Shown: positions 1 to 10,410, counted from the first letter of the stretch. The stretch: 64,000 nucleotides of DNA from an uncultured Alphaproteobacteria bacterium (GCA_913062525.1 CAJXWA010000002.1:1-64000); one strand, 5' to 3'. Translations and numbers: made by a program. The notes: generated from the letters alone by a model not told the origin.

Positions 1-797
1 GTATGAATGAGAGAGGAAACGGTGTTCAGGTATGGAATGCACCAGGTGCCATTATTGAAGAAAATAACATCAGTTTAGGTCGCGATGGTATTTTCGTAAC
101 AACCAGTAAAGAAAATGTTTTTAAAAACAATCGTATGGAAAACCTGCGATTTGCTATTCACTACATGTATACGGATAAAAGCAAGGTCATTGGCAATTAC
201 TCCCGTAACAATCACATGGGGTATGCCCTGATGTCATCTACGCATCTTGTCGTGGATGGCAATGTCTCTGAAGGTGATAAAAATCGCGGCATATTGTTTA
301 ATTATACCAACAAAGTAACGGTAACGGGGAATGTGGTCAAAGGGGGCACTGATAAGTGCGTCTTTATCTATAATTCTAATAGAAATCACTTTGAAGGCAA
401 TAGTTTTTCCGACTGCAACATAGGTATTCACTTTACGGCTGGTAGCGAACGTAATGTGATGACTAGAAACGCATTCATCAATAATCGAACTCAAGTTAAA
501 TACGTGGGAACGCGGTGGCTAGAATGGTCAACTATTGATGGGGGAAATTACTGGTCCGATCATAGTGCCTTTGATTTGAATAGTGATGGATTTGCAGATA
601 GCGTTTATCGCCCTAACGATTTAACCGACCGCGTCATGTGGCAGTTCCCATCCGCAAAATTACTCATCAATAGCCCCGCAGTTCAAATTCTTAAATATGC
701 GCAATCTGCATTTCCAGCAGTACACCCTGGTGGTGTGGTTGACAGCGCGCCCCTCATGGAAAACCCGACCATAACGGCCGTAGGACATGCGCAATGA
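1..797 (+). CDS. nosD: NosD, periplasmic beta-helix maturation factor for nitrous oxide reductase (5' end outside window)
   Basis: The protein consists of repeated beta-helix turns of the CASH/NosD type, with recurring N-x-F/I and GN-x-V/F steps such as VDGNVSEG and VTGNVVKGG, and ends with the NosD-like stretch NYWSDHSAFDLNSDG. NosD works in the periplasm with the NosFY ABC transporter to assemble the CuZ (copper-sulfur) centre of NosZ. Family members are about 400 to 450 residues; only about 264 are seen, so the signal peptide and first part lie left of the window. The first ATG in the track (base 3) is internal. The stop overlaps the nosF start by 4 bases (ATGA). Confidence 0.93.
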   Translation, partial: MNERGNGVQVWNAPGAIIEENNISLGRDGIFVTTSKENVFKNNRMENLRFAIHYMYTDKSKVIGNYSRNNHMGYALMSSTHLVVDGNVSEGDKNRGILFNYTNKVTVTGNVVKGGTDKCVFIYNSNRNHFEGNSFSDCNIGIHFTAGSERNVMTRNAFINNRTQVKYVGTRWLEWSTIDGGNYWSDHSAFDLNSDGFADSVYRPNDLTDRVMWQFPSAKLLINSPAVQILKYAQSAFPAVHPGGVVDSAPLMENPTITAVGHAQ

Positions 798-1738
798 AAA
801 TGACAAATTCACTCGCCATTAATCTTGTTGGTGTTGGTAAAAAATATAGATCCGTAATCGCTGTCGACAAAGTAGACCTTTCTCTTGCGAGTAGGGAATG
901 CATTGCACTAGTTGGTCACAATGGTGCTGGTAAAAGCACTTTGATCAAAATGATGCTTGGGCTCGTAAAACCAAGTTTCGGTGAATTATCAATCTTAAAT
1001 TGTGATCCGTTCGAACGGGATTTCGCTGATGTACGACGGGGTATCGGATTTTTACCCGAGCAGGTCCTTTTCCAAAAAAATATGACGGGGCTCGAAACTT
1101 TGATTTTTTATGCAAAGTTGAAAAAATTAAGGGATGTAATTTTTCCAGAATTGTTTGCACGAGTAGGGCTTGATAATGCCGCTGATCGCAAGGTTGGTAC
1201 ATACTCGAAAGGCATGCGCCAAAAACTTGGAATGGCGCAGGCGCTGATGGGGCAGCCTAAATTGCTGGTACTGGACGAACCCACGTCTGGGTTAGATCCT
1301 ATGGCCCGTCAAAATGTATATAAAATAATTGATGAAGAGAAAACACGCGGGGCAACAGTCCTCATCTCATCACATGCTCTAACAGAATTAGATGAGCGTA
1401 TTGACCGCGTTGTGATTTTGAAAGACGGAAAGGTGGTCGCTTCGGGCTCTATAGCTTTTCTTCGTAAAACCCTCGGAATGCACGCAAAAATTAAATTGTC
1501 TGCTGAATTGAAAGTTTGCGAACAAATTGAAAGATCTTTGGTAGGAAAATATCAACTTGAAAAACCAGTAGACGGAAAACTAGTTATATCAAGTCCGCTG
1601 GATATGAAAGCGGTCGTTTTGAGTCAAATTATGGCGCTTGGACTTGAAATCAGTGATGTTGAAATCAGTGAACCGACCCTTGAGAGTGTCTATAATTCTT
1701 ACTCAAGTTCAGTTGTCGGGAGGAATAGCGATGACTGA
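794..1738 (+). CDS. nosF: NosF, ATPase subunit of the NosDFY transporter
   Basis: This is the cytoplasmic ABC ATPase that with NosY powers delivery of a sulfur species for CuZ assembly. The Walker A motif GHNGAGKS (about residue 40), the signature YSKGMRQK (about 138) and Walker B LLVLDEPTSGLDP (about 156) followed by the H-loop SSHAL are intact. At 314 residues it is normal for NosF. ATG at 794 overlaps the nosD stop, and the 3' end overlaps nosY by 8 bases, so translation is probably coupled. Position between nosD and nosY separates it from generic ABC ATPases. Confidence 0.95.
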   Translation: MKMTNSLAINLVGVGKKYRSVIAVDKVDLSLASRECIALVGHNGAGKSTLIKMMLGLVKPSFGELSILNCDPFERDFADVRRGIGFLPEQVLFQKNMTGLETLIFYAKLKKLRDVIFPELFARVGLDNAADRKVGTYSKGMRQKLGMAQALMGQPKLLVLDEPTSGLDPMARQNVYKIIDEEKTRGATVLISSHALTELDERIDRVVILKDGKVVASGSIAFLRKTLGMHAKIKLSAELKVCEQIERSLVGKYQLEKPVDGKLVISSPLDMKAVVLSQIMALGLEISDVEISEPTLESVYNSYSSSVVGRNSDD

Positions 1739-2564
1739 TATATTAACATTGGCAGTGAAAGAATTTCGCGACGGTTATCGCAATCGTTGGATTGTGCTCA
1801 TGACGCTCGTCATGACGGGTCTGGCACTGGCGTTGGTACTGCTTGGAAGTGTGCCGGTCGGTGCCACCAAAATCAGCCCTCTTGCGGTGACGGTCGTCAG
1901 CCTATCATCTCTTAGTATATTTTTTATTCCTCTTATTGCCCTATTGCTTTCATATGACAGTATCGTTGGTGAGGACGAACGCGGCACACTTACATTGTTG
2001 TTGGTCTATCCAGTCTCTAGAACGGCCATAACCTTGGGTAAGTTTTTGGGGCAACTGCTTCTTCTTTCCTTTGTGATTATTGTGGGGTTTGGTATCGCTG
2101 TTTTGGCGATTGTCTTGATGGATGACATTCCGTTCTTTGAGCAAGAATGGAATGTTTTTTTGAAGCTACTCTTGTCCTCAATATTGTTAGGCGCAAATTT
2201 TCTCGCCATCGGAATTCTGCTCAGCTCTTGGATGAAAGAACGCGGGACGGCTGCCGCCAGCGCTATCGGTGTTTGGTTGTTGTTTGTTGTTCTGTTTGAT
2301 ATGGCCCTGATGGGTATATTATCCGCAAGTGATGGCGGCATGTTCAGCGATAATTTTATTAAATGGGTTATGCTCGCCAATCCAGCAGACGCATATCGGA
2401 TGTTCAATTTGACCTCCAGTGCGGATACAGCGCTTCTTTCGGGAATGGCGGGGCTTCGCGGGGATCAAGGCGTGCCGGCCCAAGTTTTACTTGCACTACT
2501 CGTTGCTTGGATCGCCGTCCCGCTTGCGGGAGCATGCCTCGTTTTTCAAAGGAGATCGCTATGA
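1731..2564 (+). CDS. nosY: NosY, membrane subunit of the NosDFY transporter
   Basis: This is an ABC-2 type permease of 277 residues with about six hydrophobic helices (for example WIVLMTLVMTGLALALVLLG and LIALLLSY), an EDERGTLTLLLVYPVSR loop typical of NosY-type permeases, and a final helix near the C-terminus. The track start at 1638 is too early. ATG at 1731, preceded by GGGAGGAATAGCG, is the better start and gives the 8-base overlap with nosF. It is the inner-membrane channel of the NosDFY complex. Confidence 0.93.
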   Translation: MTDILTLAVKEFRDGYRNRWIVLMTLVMTGLALALVLLGSVPVGATKISPLAVTVVSLSSLSIFFIPLIALLLSYDSIVGEDERGTLTLLLVYPVSRTAITLGKFLGQLLLLSFVIIVGFGIAVLAIVLMDDIPFFEQEWNVFLKLLLSSILLGANFLAIGILLSSWMKERGTAAASAIGVWLLFVVLFDMALMGILSASDGGMFSDNFIKWVMLANPADAYRMFNLTSSADTALLSGMAGLRGDQGVPAQVLLALLVAWIAVPLAGACLVFQRRSL

Positions 2565-3112
2565 TCGCAAAAAAAATGGCAACTCTCATATTTGTCAGCG
2601 CGTTTCTTTTGGGATGTAACACGGAGGTTGCGACCTTACCGTCACCGGAAAAGTTGACGGAACTTGCCATTGGAAACTACTGCGGAATGGTTCTAACTGA
2701 ACATGAAGGCCCCAAAGCACAGCTCTTTGAAAAAGGCAAGAATACTCCCCTTTGGTTTACAGCCGTAAGAGATGCTTTGGCCTATACCCGATTGCCGGGT
2801 GAGGGGCAAAGTGTTGTGGCTATATATGTCCATGATATGGGAAAAGCAAAAAGCTGGGAGAGACCAGACACTGACGGTATCTGGATCTTAGCCAGCGACG
2901 CCTATTATGTGATCAATAGCGAAAAACGCGGGGGCATGGGCATGACTGAGGTCGTTCCCTTTGGCGATCGGGAAAAGGCTATTCAGTTTATGAATGAATT
3001 TGGTGGAACGGTTGTGAGCTATCGAGATGTTCCAACTAAAAACCTATTCCCCGATTTTGACGAGCAAAACGTTGACGTTAGTGTCAGGTACACACAAGAG
3101 GCCGTTCAATGA
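2561..3112 (+). CDS. nosL: NosL, outer copper(I)-binding lipoprotein for NosZ maturation
   Basis: The protein is 183 residues from the ATG at 2561, which overlaps the nosY stop (ATGA) and has GGAG upstream; the track start at 2363 is too long. The N-terminus MIAKKMATLIFVSAFLLGCN is a lipoprotein signal with lipobox LLGC. The copper-binding CGMVL motif follows at about residue 44. NosL delivers Cu(I) to apo-NosZ in the periplasm. The stop overlaps the start of nosX. Confidence 0.93.
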   Translation: MIAKKMATLIFVSAFLLGCNTEVATLPSPEKLTELAIGNYCGMVLTEHEGPKAQLFEKGKNTPLWFTAVRDALAYTRLPGEGQSVVAIYVHDMGKAKSWERPDTDGIWILASDAYYVINSEKRGGMGMTEVVPFGDREKAIQFMNEFGGTVVSYRDVPTKNLFPDFDEQNVDVSVRYTQEAVQ

Positions 3113-4101
3113 GTAAAATAGAAGCTGCAAAACATCCAACGAGACGCCAGTTTATCGTCGCAGCGAGTGCGGTTGGTGCCTTATCCGTCGTGGGTTCACC
3201 TGTCATGGCGTCTGACGGTGCGCAATTGGTGACTTGGAAAGGGGCAGCACTTGGTGCTGAGGCTTCAATCCAGCTTTATCACCCTGACCCAAAATGGGCT
3301 CGGCGTCAGTTGGAGCGATGCTACAAAGAGATAAACCGATTAGAGAATTTATTTAGTCTGTACCGGCCAAATTCATCAATTTGTCTGTTGAACAAGAATG
3401 GGTCGCTGGAAAATCCGGATATAGATTTTATCCAACTGTTGTCCCGAGCAAAAGCGTTTACAGAAGTTAGCGGTGGTGCTTTTGATGTGACGGTTCAGCC
3501 TATGTGGAAATTGTACGCTGACCATTTTCAAGGTCCAAATGCTGACCCCAAAGGACCGGGAGCCGCGGTGATTAATAAAACCATCGATCTAATGGGGGCT
3601 GAAAATATTTATCTCGCATCTGATCGTGTGGGTTTCTTGAAAAAAGGAATGGGGATTACTCTCAATGGCATTGCACAAGGATATGTAACGGATAGAATTA
3701 CACAGATGTTGCGAGATGCAGGTTTCGACAATGTGTTGGTATCTTTAGGTGAGCAATTCGCATTGGGCACCAAACCAGAGCAACAGAATTGGCGCGTCGG
3801 AATTATCTCTCCAGCGGATGGCGTTTCAATCACGAAAACTGTCGATTTAAAGAACGCAGCTATTGCAACATCAGGTGGGTATGGGAGTCCGTTCGCTCCA
3901 GATTCAAATCTGAACCATCTGATCGATCCGCGAACTGGTAAAACTGCTAAATTAAGAAAATCTGTATCAGTAATTGCGAATAATGCGGTAAAGGCAGATA
4001 TGGTTTCAACAGCCTTATCACTAATGACTGAAAGTAAGGGGCGCGAATTGGTGGCAAATGATCCTTCAATTTTAGAAATGATCTATTCCAATGTTTTATA
4101 A
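3109..4101 (+). CDS. nosX: NosX, Tat-exported ApbE-like FMN transferase
   Basis: At 330 residues this is an ApbE-fold flavin transferase with an N-terminal twin-arginine signal (RRQFIVAASAVG). Family marks are LFSLYRPNSSI near residue 82, GITLNGIAQGYVTDR near 183, IATSGGYG near 250 and HLIDPRTGKT near 268. NosX covalently attaches FMN to NosR, the membrane electron donor for NosZ. It is the last gene of the overlapping nos cluster, and nosR/nosZ are expected left of the window. It converges with ftsH across about 100 bases without a convincing terminator. Confidence 0.92.
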   Translation: MSKIEAAKHPTRRQFIVAASAVGALSVVGSPVMASDGAQLVTWKGAALGAEASIQLYHPDPKWARRQLERCYKEINRLENLFSLYRPNSSICLLNKNGSLENPDIDFIQLLSRAKAFTEVSGGAFDVTVQPMWKLYADHFQGPNADPKGPGAAVINKTIDLMGAENIYLASDRVGFLKKGMGITLNGIAQGYVTDRITQMLRDAGFDNVLVSLGEQFALGTKPEQQNWRVGIISPADGVSITKTVDLKNAAIATSGGYGSPFAPDSNLNHLIDPRTGKTAKLRKSVSVIANNAVKADMVSTALSLMTESKGRELVANDPSILEMIYSNVL

Positions 4102-4204
4102 GACTGAAAAACAAACGTTCAGCTTCAAACTTTGCAAGGATTAGCCCACAGGGGCAGGCGTGCAAAAGGCGATGGTATAAAGTGTTGCTGAGTTCTCCAT
4201 TTAC

Positions 4205-6028
4205 TTAACTTAGAATTTCAGTGATCTGGTCGTGGCTCACCGTTTCTTCTTTTTCCAACATTTTGAACAATACCTCTATTTTGGATTTATGATCTGTAAT
4301 GGTGTTTACAGCCGACTGTTCAGCGTCTTTCAATAATTTGGAGACAGCTTCATCAACCTTATTTGAGATGGCTTCACTAAACCTTTTGGGTTGTGCAATT
4401 TCTCTTCCTAGAAAAGGATGTTCCTCGCTCTGACTTAGATCAATGGGCCCAATGTCTTTAGACATTCCCCAGCGGGAAACCATTGAGCGTGCCAGTTGAG
4501 TTGCCCGTTTGATGTCGTCATCAGCTCCAGAACTGACATTTCCCATAAAAATTTGCTCCCCAACTCTGCCCGCAAGAATTATTGCAAGCTGATCAAGCAG
4601 GTAGTTTTCATCAAGGGTATGTCGCTCTTCCCCGGGCAACATGTGAGTGGCTCCAAGAGCACGGCCACGGGGAATTATTGTCACTTTGTAGAGAGGATCA
4701 GCGTTAGGTGAATAAAAGGCGACAGCAGTATGGCCAGCTTCATGCACCGCAAGCCGCTTGTGCTCTTCGGGTTGTATGGCAAGGGTGCGGACAGTCCCCA
4801 TGATAATCTTGTCTCGCATAGTGTCAAAATGTTCCGTAGTCACTTCGTCCACACCGTTCCTTGCCGCTGCGATAGCGGCTTCATTGACAAGGTTTTTGAG
4901 ATCGGCGCCTGAGAAGCCTGGGCAACTAGCAGCCACTGTTGCAAGGTTAACTTCTTTGGCTAAGGGTACTTTGCGAACATGTACCTTCAAAATTTGTTCA
5001 CGGGCTGTTTTATCAGGTAAGTCGAGAGTTACATGTCGATCAAATCGGCCCGGGCGAAGCAAAGCTGGATCGAGAACGTCGGGGCGATTGGTTGCCGCGA
5101 GAACAATTACGGCTTCATGACCTGAGAAGCCATCCATTTCTGACAAAATCTGATTGAGTGTTTGCTCTCGTTCGTCATTCCCGCCGCCAAAGCCGGTTCC
5201 TCTTGCTCGGCCAACGGCATCCAACTCATCAATAAAAATTATGCTGGGGGCTCGTTTTTTTGCCTCCTCAAACATTTTTCGCACGCGGGACGCGCCAACA
5301 CCAACGAACATTTCAATGAATTCGGAAGCAGATATATGAAAAAAGTTGACGCCAGCTTCACCAGCCAATGCTCTGGCGAGGAGCGTTTTTCCGGTTCCAG
5401 GAGCCCCCATTAGCAAAACGCCTCTTGGAGGTTCAGCACCAACATTCTCATAGGTTTGCGGATGTTTCAGGAAATCGACAAGTTCGGCAACCTCTCGTTT
5501 AGCGCCTTCTTGTCCGGCCACATCGTCAAAAGTCACCTTTCGTTCAGTTTTCTCTTCTTGGGCCGAAGATCCAACTAAAAAATCCTGAGAGTTACGTCCG
5601 CCAAAACGATCCATAACATTACCCTGCATCCGTCGCAGGAAGAAAATATAAACGCCAAACAGAACAAACCACGGCACTATACTTTTAAGCCAGCCAATTC
5701 CATCATCCAAAGGGCGGTTCCATATGATGATATTATTTTTCTCGAGAAGTTTTATAAGATCGGGGTCGCCACTAGCCGGCGTGATTGTTGACACTCTTTC
5801 AAAATCAGTTGTAGTTGCTCCAAACTTCTTGGGTGAACTTAAGAGTGCGCTTGCTTTGTCCCCGTCAAGAGTGACTTCTTTTATATCACCGTTCAACACA
5901 GTTTGCTTAAATTCACTATATGAAATTTTAGCTTCTTTTGGTTGTTGCACCAATTGAGTGGACAATAACATTGCCGCAAACATAAACCCAATAATGGCAA
6001 ACCAAACCCAATATGGAATTTGTTTCAA
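4205..6028 (-). CDS. ftsH: FtsH-type AAA membrane zinc protease
   Basis: FtsH degrades unassembled membrane proteins and selected regulators. Visible parts are TM1 ([16 protein letters not shown]), a periplasmic domain, TM2 ([14 protein letters not shown]), Walker A GAPGTGKT, Walker [12 protein letters not shown], second region of homology [20 protein letters not shown], and the zinc site HEAGH. The track start (TTG at 6082) adds 18 residues. A TTG at 6028 preceded by GGAGGATAA is a much better initiation site and puts TM1 at the N-terminus as usual (607 residues). Standing beside stress genes, it is probably a second copy rather than the housekeeping FtsH. Confidence 0.94.
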   Translation of the reverse strand: MKQIPYWVWFAIIGFMFAAMLLSTQLVQQPKEAKISYSEFKQTVLNGDIKEVTLDGDKASALLSSPKKFGATTTDFERVSTITPASGDPDLIKLLEKNNIIIWNRPLDDGIGWLKSIVPWFVLFGVYIFFLRRMQGNVMDRFGGRNSQDFLVGSSAQEEKTERKVTFDDVAGQEGAKREVAELVDFLKHPQTYENVGAEPPRGVLLMGAPGTGKTLLARALAGEAGVNFFHISASEFIEMFVGVGASRVRKMFEEAKKRAPSIIFIDELDAVGRARGTGFGGGNDEREQTLNQILSEMDGFSGHEAVIVLAATNRPDVLDPALLRPGRFDRHVTLDLPDKTAREQILKVHVRKVPLAKEVNLATVAASCPGFSGADLKNLVNEAAIAAARNGVDEVTTEHFDTMRDKIIMGTVRTLAIQPEEHKRLAVHEAGHTAVAFYSPNADPLYKVTIIPRGRALGATHMLPGEERHTLDENYLLDQLAIILAGRVGEQIFMGNVSSGADDDIKRATQLARSMVSRWGMSKDIGPIDLSQSEEHPFLGREIAQPKRFSEAISNKVDEAVSKLLKDAEQSAVNTITDHKSKIEVLFKMLEKEETVSHDQITEILS

Positions 6029-6243
6029 ATTATCCTCCAAAAACAATGACTTTAGGGGCCCTCTTCGAATCGAGGAATTCAATTAAAGAAGCTAAATGAA
6101 CGACGATCTTCAAAGTAACGCCGATACTTTTCTACTGAAAATTAAGCAGTTTCTTTTTTACCCGCGGTGAAGAAGAAGAACATTGATATGAAACAATTTT
6201 TAAGATTGTGACTTCATGGGTAGACCCGTCGAGTTTAGAGCAA

Positions 6244-7500
6244 TCAAATAAAGAAGCCAGCCATAAGAAGACCCAAACTGGTAAGGCAGCCAAGTATGGG
6301 GACCCAAAGAGGTACGTAAAAGACTTCCCCTACGGTCTCTGCGCCGTCTAATAGTTTTATTCTGATCAGTGCTAGATTTACCAAAGTGAATACCAATAAC
6401 ACGACTATTGAAGTCATTTCAGCGAGTTCAACAATGGGTAGCGTATAGGCCAGAATGACAATAAGGCCGATGATGATCAGACTCGCAGTTATTGGTGTCC
6501 GGGTCCGGGGGGAAATATAGGTGATAAAGCTCGGTAACGATCCTTGTTTGCCCAGGCCATATAAAACACGAGAAGCCATAATGACTTGAATAAGGGCACC
6601 GTTAATGGTGGCAAAAAAGGCTATTAGACCAAAAAGACCCTTAATCCAGGGCGGGGCAGATGCAAACACCAGAGAAAGAGGCGTGGTAGAGCTCAAGAGT
6701 TCTGCCATAGGAACCATAAGAATAACAACAGAAACCACAATGAGATAGACGGTTGTCGCTAAGATAAGGGTGAGTAGGATACCCCATGGGAGCGTCTTTT
6801 TAGGCTGTTTTACTTCTTCCGCTATATTTGCAATATCCTCGAACCCAACAAAAGCGAAAAAGGCCAATAATCCAGCGGAAAAAATTCCTGACCAAGCCAC
6901 TACTTCAAATGGCGGTATCAGTAAATGTGCATTGTTAAGTAAATCTGGAGTGACGAAGAAAGCATATCCAACAACTAACCCTAGTCCGCCAATTTCAATC
7001 AATGTTATTAAGGCTGCGAAACGTACGGACTCCAGAATACCCCAGATAGCAATCAAGCCCACTATTACGATAACAATGGCAAGCAAAAGGTCTTCAGATA
7101 TCGGTATATATGCATGAAGATATGCAGCAGAACCCAAGGTAACTGCGGCAGAAGAGACTACTCCAGACACAACAACCATGAGGCCCACTAAAAGTGAAAA
7201 AGAAGGAGAACGGAAACCTTCTTTGACATAGGCGGCTTCGCCGGCACTTACGGGAAATCGAGTTGATAGCTCCGCGTAACTAAAGCCGGTGAATGAGACA
7301 ACAATTGCAGCGACTACAAATGAAATTGGTGCGTAGTATCCCGCTTTTTCTGCGGTTCCTCCAATTAGCACATAGATCCCTGCACCAACGGTTACACCCA
7401 GACCGTACAAAACTAAAAGGGGTAATGAAAGACTACGTGCAAGTGTGGGCTCCGAACCTGTTTCCGAAGATTTGGAGTTCCTTATTGTTTTTACCATCAC
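6244..7500 (-). CDS. APC-family amino acid permease
   Basis: The 418-residue protein has about 12 hydrophobic segments. The first helix carries the APC motif LYGLGVTVGAGIYVLIGG, and the conserved loop GFSYAELSTRFPVSAGEAAYV and the FAFVGFEDIANIAEEVKQPKKTLP segment mark the amino acid-polyamine-organocation superfamily. Substrate cannot be told. Start is GTG at 7500 or ATG at 7497, both within reach of AAGGA. It lies 25 bases downstream of the antiporter gene and upstream of ftsH on the same strand. The three probably share a transcript, though the 160 bases before ftsH could hold another promoter. Confidence 0.9.
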   Translation of the reverse strand: MMVKTIRNSKSSETGSEPTLARSLSLPLLVLYGLGVTVGAGIYVLIGGTAEKAGYYAPISFVVAAIVVSFTGFSYAELSTRFPVSAGEAAYVKEGFRSPSFSLLVGLMVVVSGVVSSAAVTLGSAAYLHAYIPISEDLLLAIVIVIVGLIAIWGILESVRFAALITLIEIGGLGLVVGYAFFVTPDLLNNAHLLIPPFEVVAWSGIFSAGLLAFFAFVGFEDIANIAEEVKQPKKTLPWGILLTLILATTVYLIVVSVVILMVPMAELLSSTTPLSLVFASAPPWIKGLFGLIAFFATINGALIQVIMASRVLYGLGKQGSLPSFITYISPRTRTPITASLIIIGLIVILAYTLPIVELAEMTSIVVLLVFTLVNLALIRIKLLDGAETVGEVFYVPLWVPILGCLTSLGLLMAGFFI

Positions 7501-7525
7501 GAGTGTGTCCTTCAGTCAGAAGTCT

Positions 7526-8764
7526 TTATCTAATTTCGGCAGGTCCGCGAGAAATAATCAATCTTAGAAATAAGGGGGCGACAACGGTGGTTACGATGCT
7601 GACCAATATTAATGTGGATAGGAGCGAAGTTCCAATTTGATCTTGCTCCGTTTCTCCTGCAAAAACGCCGGCTTCATAGGCGATATCTAAAATGACAAGC
7701 TCAACGACGCCCCGTGCACTCATCGCTATGCCGATGACAGAGGCGCTTCGATTATCAAACCCCAAAACTCGAGCCATTCCCCCGGCACCAACAATTTTAC
7801 TGACAATTGCAAACAACGCTAGCGATACAAGCAAGCCAGGCACTACAAATAGGGCCTCGAAATCAACATATAGCCCAATAGAGAGGAAAAATATGGGAGC
7901 TAGAACGGCTGAAACTGCCGTTGAAACGGTTGCTTTCAATTGCACATAACTGCGGATGCCCACTTGCGATTTTTCAAAGAATAGTCCGGCCATGAAAACG
8001 CCGATAATCCAGTGTAGTGATAGTGTTTCAGCAAGCCACCCATAAGCTAGAGCGGCCATTATCAAAACACTAAATTCCATAGCTGCGGCTTCTAGAGTTT
8101 TCAGTCCATGGCGAACCCGGGGGTATATGTGCACGCCGATGACTATTGTTAAGAGAAAGAATCCCACAATTTTACCAAACAGATAAAGAAACTCACTTAG
8201 GGCAGGCAGCTCTCCAGTTTCGACAATCGCGAGCAACAGCGCGAGTAGAAAAAGGGTGATAATGTCGTCAAACAGCGCCGCAGCGACTATGACTTCCCCT
8301 GCTGCGGTTTGCAGTATTTTTAATTCGGCTAAGATTTTGATAACGACAGGGAGGGCGGTAATCGACAAGACGACCCCTGTTAGTAGAGCCTGAATATCTC
8401 TTTGACTAGATCCCTCAAGCATATACCAACTGAGAATAATGCCGCCGATCAGCGGGACAACAACACCGCCGCAGGCGACGACCAAAGCTTTGCCAGAAGA
8501 TTCCATCAGCTTTCTCGGTTGCATTTCGATGCCAGCATTCAGAACAATGAAAAAAACCGCGATGCTTGCTCCAATGTGTATCAAGTCATTGGCAATGATC
8601 TCGTGTAGGAACGGCTGACTATCACCATAGGTCGCTGCGAGCCAAACCAGTAAAATACCAGCACCAATTTCACCAACGGATGGCGGTAACTTTATGGCTT
8701 GGGCGGCACTTCCAAAACCGCGAGCCAAAACGAGGCAAATCAATAGAATTAGGAGAGGGCTCAC
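7526..8764 (-). CDS. CPA2-type cation:proton antiporter
   Basis: This 412-residue integral membrane protein has about 12 helices and belongs to the Na+/H+ or K+/H+ exchanger family (CPA2, KefB/NapA-like), shown by PSVGEIGAGILLVWL, LTGVVLSITALPVVIKIL and the DDIITLFLLALLLA helix with paired acidic residues. No C-terminal TrkA-N domain is present, so it lacks nucleotide gating. Start is GTG preceded by AAGGAAAACGC. It would exchange protons for Na+ or K+ at the inner membrane, and is the first gene of the minus-strand arm of the island. Confidence 0.88.
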   Translation of the reverse strand: MSPLLILLICLVLARGFGSAAQAIKLPPSVGEIGAGILLVWLAATYGDSQPFLHEIIANDLIHIGASIAVFFIVLNAGIEMQPRKLMESSGKALVVACGGVVVPLIGGIILSWYMLEGSSQRDIQALLTGVVLSITALPVVIKILAELKILQTAAGEVIVAAALFDDIITLFLLALLLAIVETGELPALSEFLYLFGKIVGFFLLTIVIGVHIYPRVRHGLKTLEAAAMEFSVLIMAALAYGWLAETLSLHWIIGVFMAGLFFEKSQVGIRSYVQLKATVSTAVSAVLAPIFFLSIGLYVDFEALFVVPGLLVSLALFAIVSKIVGAGGMARVLGFDNRSASVIGIAMSARGVVELVILDIAYEAGVFAGETEQDQIGTSLLSTLILVSIVTTVVAPLFLRLIISRGPAEIR

Positions 8765-8925
8765 GCGTTTTCCTTATTGTTTCTAATGTGAGTTTGAGTT
8801 TACAGTGGACACACGAACTGATCCTTGATTTGACGCACACCGATCACAATTTTCTTTTGAGCAAGATCAAAGCGGTAGATAACTTATTGAAACATAGTGG
8901 AAGTCTAATTTAGACGGGAAAATTC
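8765..8925. promoter_or_regulatory. Divergent promoter region of the stress island
   Basis: This 161-base gap separates the antiporter (minus) from the nucleotide phosphorylase (plus). It contains the FNR-type box at 8857-8870 and a weak minus-10-like CATAGT at 8893-8898 that fits a plus-strand start near 8905. No clear sigma-70 promoter is seen for the minus arm. Regulation of the minus arm by the same box is possible but not shown. Confidence 0.55.
8857..8870. promoter_or_regulatory. FNR/DNR-type binding site
   Basis: TTGAGCAAGATCAA matches the FNR/Anr/Dnr consensus TTGAT-N4-ATCAA with one mismatch. Its centre is about 62 bases upstream of the phosphorylase start codon. If the transcription start lies 41.5 bases from the centre, as in class II activation, the leader would be about 20 bases long, with CATAGT in the minus-10 position. 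An almost identical box precedes the Usp gene. Confidence 0.68.
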
Positions 8926-10410
8926 ATGTTGCGGTTGAAGAGCGTCAAAATAGACACTTATCCCGATAACGTTGCCTTTCTTGCTCGGCATTGCGAAGCC
9001 TGCCGTCCTGAAGAATTCTTAGCTCTTAGAAAAATTGACGTTATCGCCGGAGATAAAAGAATACAAGCCTCTCTTTTAATCGTAGACGATGAGAATATGG
9101 TGGGGTTGAAAGAACTTGGTTTGTCTGAGCAAGCTTTTCGTCGCTTAGGTTTGGCCGAAGGAGCCAAGGTTTCTATAGCTCCTTCTCGACAACCCCGAAG
9201 TTTAGAGCATTTGCGAAGCAAGATACATGGTGCTGCTCTCAATCGAGAGCAGATTACGATGATTATCAACGATATTGTAAATCATAGGTATTCTGAGAAA
9301 GAGATCGCAGCTTTTCTCGTGTCTTCAGCAGGTTTTATGACAACAGATGAAATGTTGGCGCTTACCGAAGCGATGGCAAACGTTGGGCATCGATTGACTT
9401 GGGGGGAGCCTAACATTGTCGACAAACATTGTGTAGGGGGCGTGCCTGGTAACCGTACATCGATGATTGTTGTCCCTATTGTCGCGGCTCACGGTCTAAT
9501 TATTCCAAAAACATCATCAAGGGCCATCACATCTTCTGCCGGAACAGCAGATACTATGGAAGTTTTGTCTCGTGTCGATTTGACAGTCGAGGAGATGCAA
9601 GATGTTGTGAAGAGGTGCAACGGTTGTATTGTTTGGGGCGGGCATGTAGGGCTCTCTCCGGTTGACGATATTCTTATATCGGTAGAGCGACCGCTTTCCA
9701 TCAATACACGAGAGCAGATGGTCGCCTCGATCATGTCAAAGAAGATGTCTGCGGGATCTACCCATTTACTAATTGATATTCCTGTTGGTCGGTACGCGAA
9801 GGTTAGCAGCCTTGATAGCGCCATGCGCCTGCGCAAACTGTTCGAATTTGTAGGTGATAAAGTGGGCGTGCATGTGGAGGTTACAGTCACTGATGGGTCT
9901 CAACCCATTGGGCAGGGCATTGGTCCCGTGCTGGAAGCAAGAGATGTTATGGCGGTGTTAGCGTGTCAGCCAAATGCACCGTTGGATTTGCGTGAGAAAT
10001 CTCTACAGATAGCAGGTGCGCTTTTGGAAACTGATCCCGATTTACGAGGCGGGAGTGGTTACGATAGGGCAAAAGAGCTCCTTGATTCAGGAGACGCATT
10101 ATCGTCGATGGAACGTATAATTAAATATCAGGGTAAGGTTGATACCCCCTATACCTTGGGGACTTTGACGAAAGATGTTTTGGCCCCTCGTCGAGGGACC
10201 GTTAGCGCCATAGATTGTTTCCGCATTAGCCGACTTGCACGACTTGCCGGAGCACCGTTTGAAAAAGGTGCAGGAATTGATTTATTCAAAAAAATTGGCG
10301 ACACAGTTGCGTCGGGAGAACCTCTCTACCGAATATATGCCAACTTTCAATCGGATTACGCCTTTGCTAGTGAGTTTGCAGCAAAAGACAACGGTTATCA
10401 CCTGGAGTGA
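8926..10410 (+). CDS. Archaeal-type thymidine/AMP phosphorylase family protein
   Basis: The 494-residue enzyme of the nucleoside phosphorylase-II family has the extra N-terminal domain of about 85 residues found in archaeal AMP phosphorylase (DeoA-like), followed by the helical domain, the phosphate loop [14 protein letters not shown] (about 166) and [20 protein letters not shown] (about 195). Bacterial DeoA has KHSTGGVGD here, so the archaeal NMP-phosphorylase subgroup is favoured. That reaction turns AMP plus phosphate into adenine plus ribose 1,5-bisphosphate. No R15P isomerase or RuBisCO is nearby, so the downstream fate is open. It heads the plus arm behind an FNR-type box. Confidence 0.85.
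   Translation: MLRLKSVKIDTYPDNVAFLARHCEACRPEEFLALRKIDVIAGDKRIQASLLIVDDENMVGLKELGLSEQAFRRLGLAEGAKVSIAPSRQPRSLEHLRSKIHGAALNREQITMIINDIVNHRYSEKEIAAFLVSSAGFMTTDEMLALTEAMANVGHRLTWGEPNIVDKHCVGGVPGNRTSMIVVPIVAAHGLIIPKTSSRAITSSAGTADTMEVLSRVDLTVEEMQDVVKRCNGCIVWGGHVGLSPVDDILISVERPLSINTREQMVASIMSKKMSAGSTHLLIDIPVGRYAKVSSLDSAMRLRKLFEFVGDKVGVHVEVTVTDGSQPIGQGIGPVLEARDVMAVLACQPNAPLDLREKSLQIAGALLETDPDLRGGSGYDRAKELLDSGDALSSMERIIKYQGKVDTPYTLGTLTKDVLAPRRGTVSAIDCFRISRLARLAGAPFEKGAGIDLFKKIGDTVASGEPLYRIYANFQSDYAFASEFAAKDNGYHLE

Noticed and set aside
234-494. Minus-strand ORF inside nosD
   Set aside because: It lies wholly within the beta-helix coding frame, has no ribosome binding site and no recognisable sequence. 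It is a shadow ORF.
4102-4204. Possible terminator between nosX and ftsH
   Set aside because: CTGAA/TTCAG and TTTGCA/TGCAAA repeats exist but arms are only 5 to 6 bp and there is no T-run.
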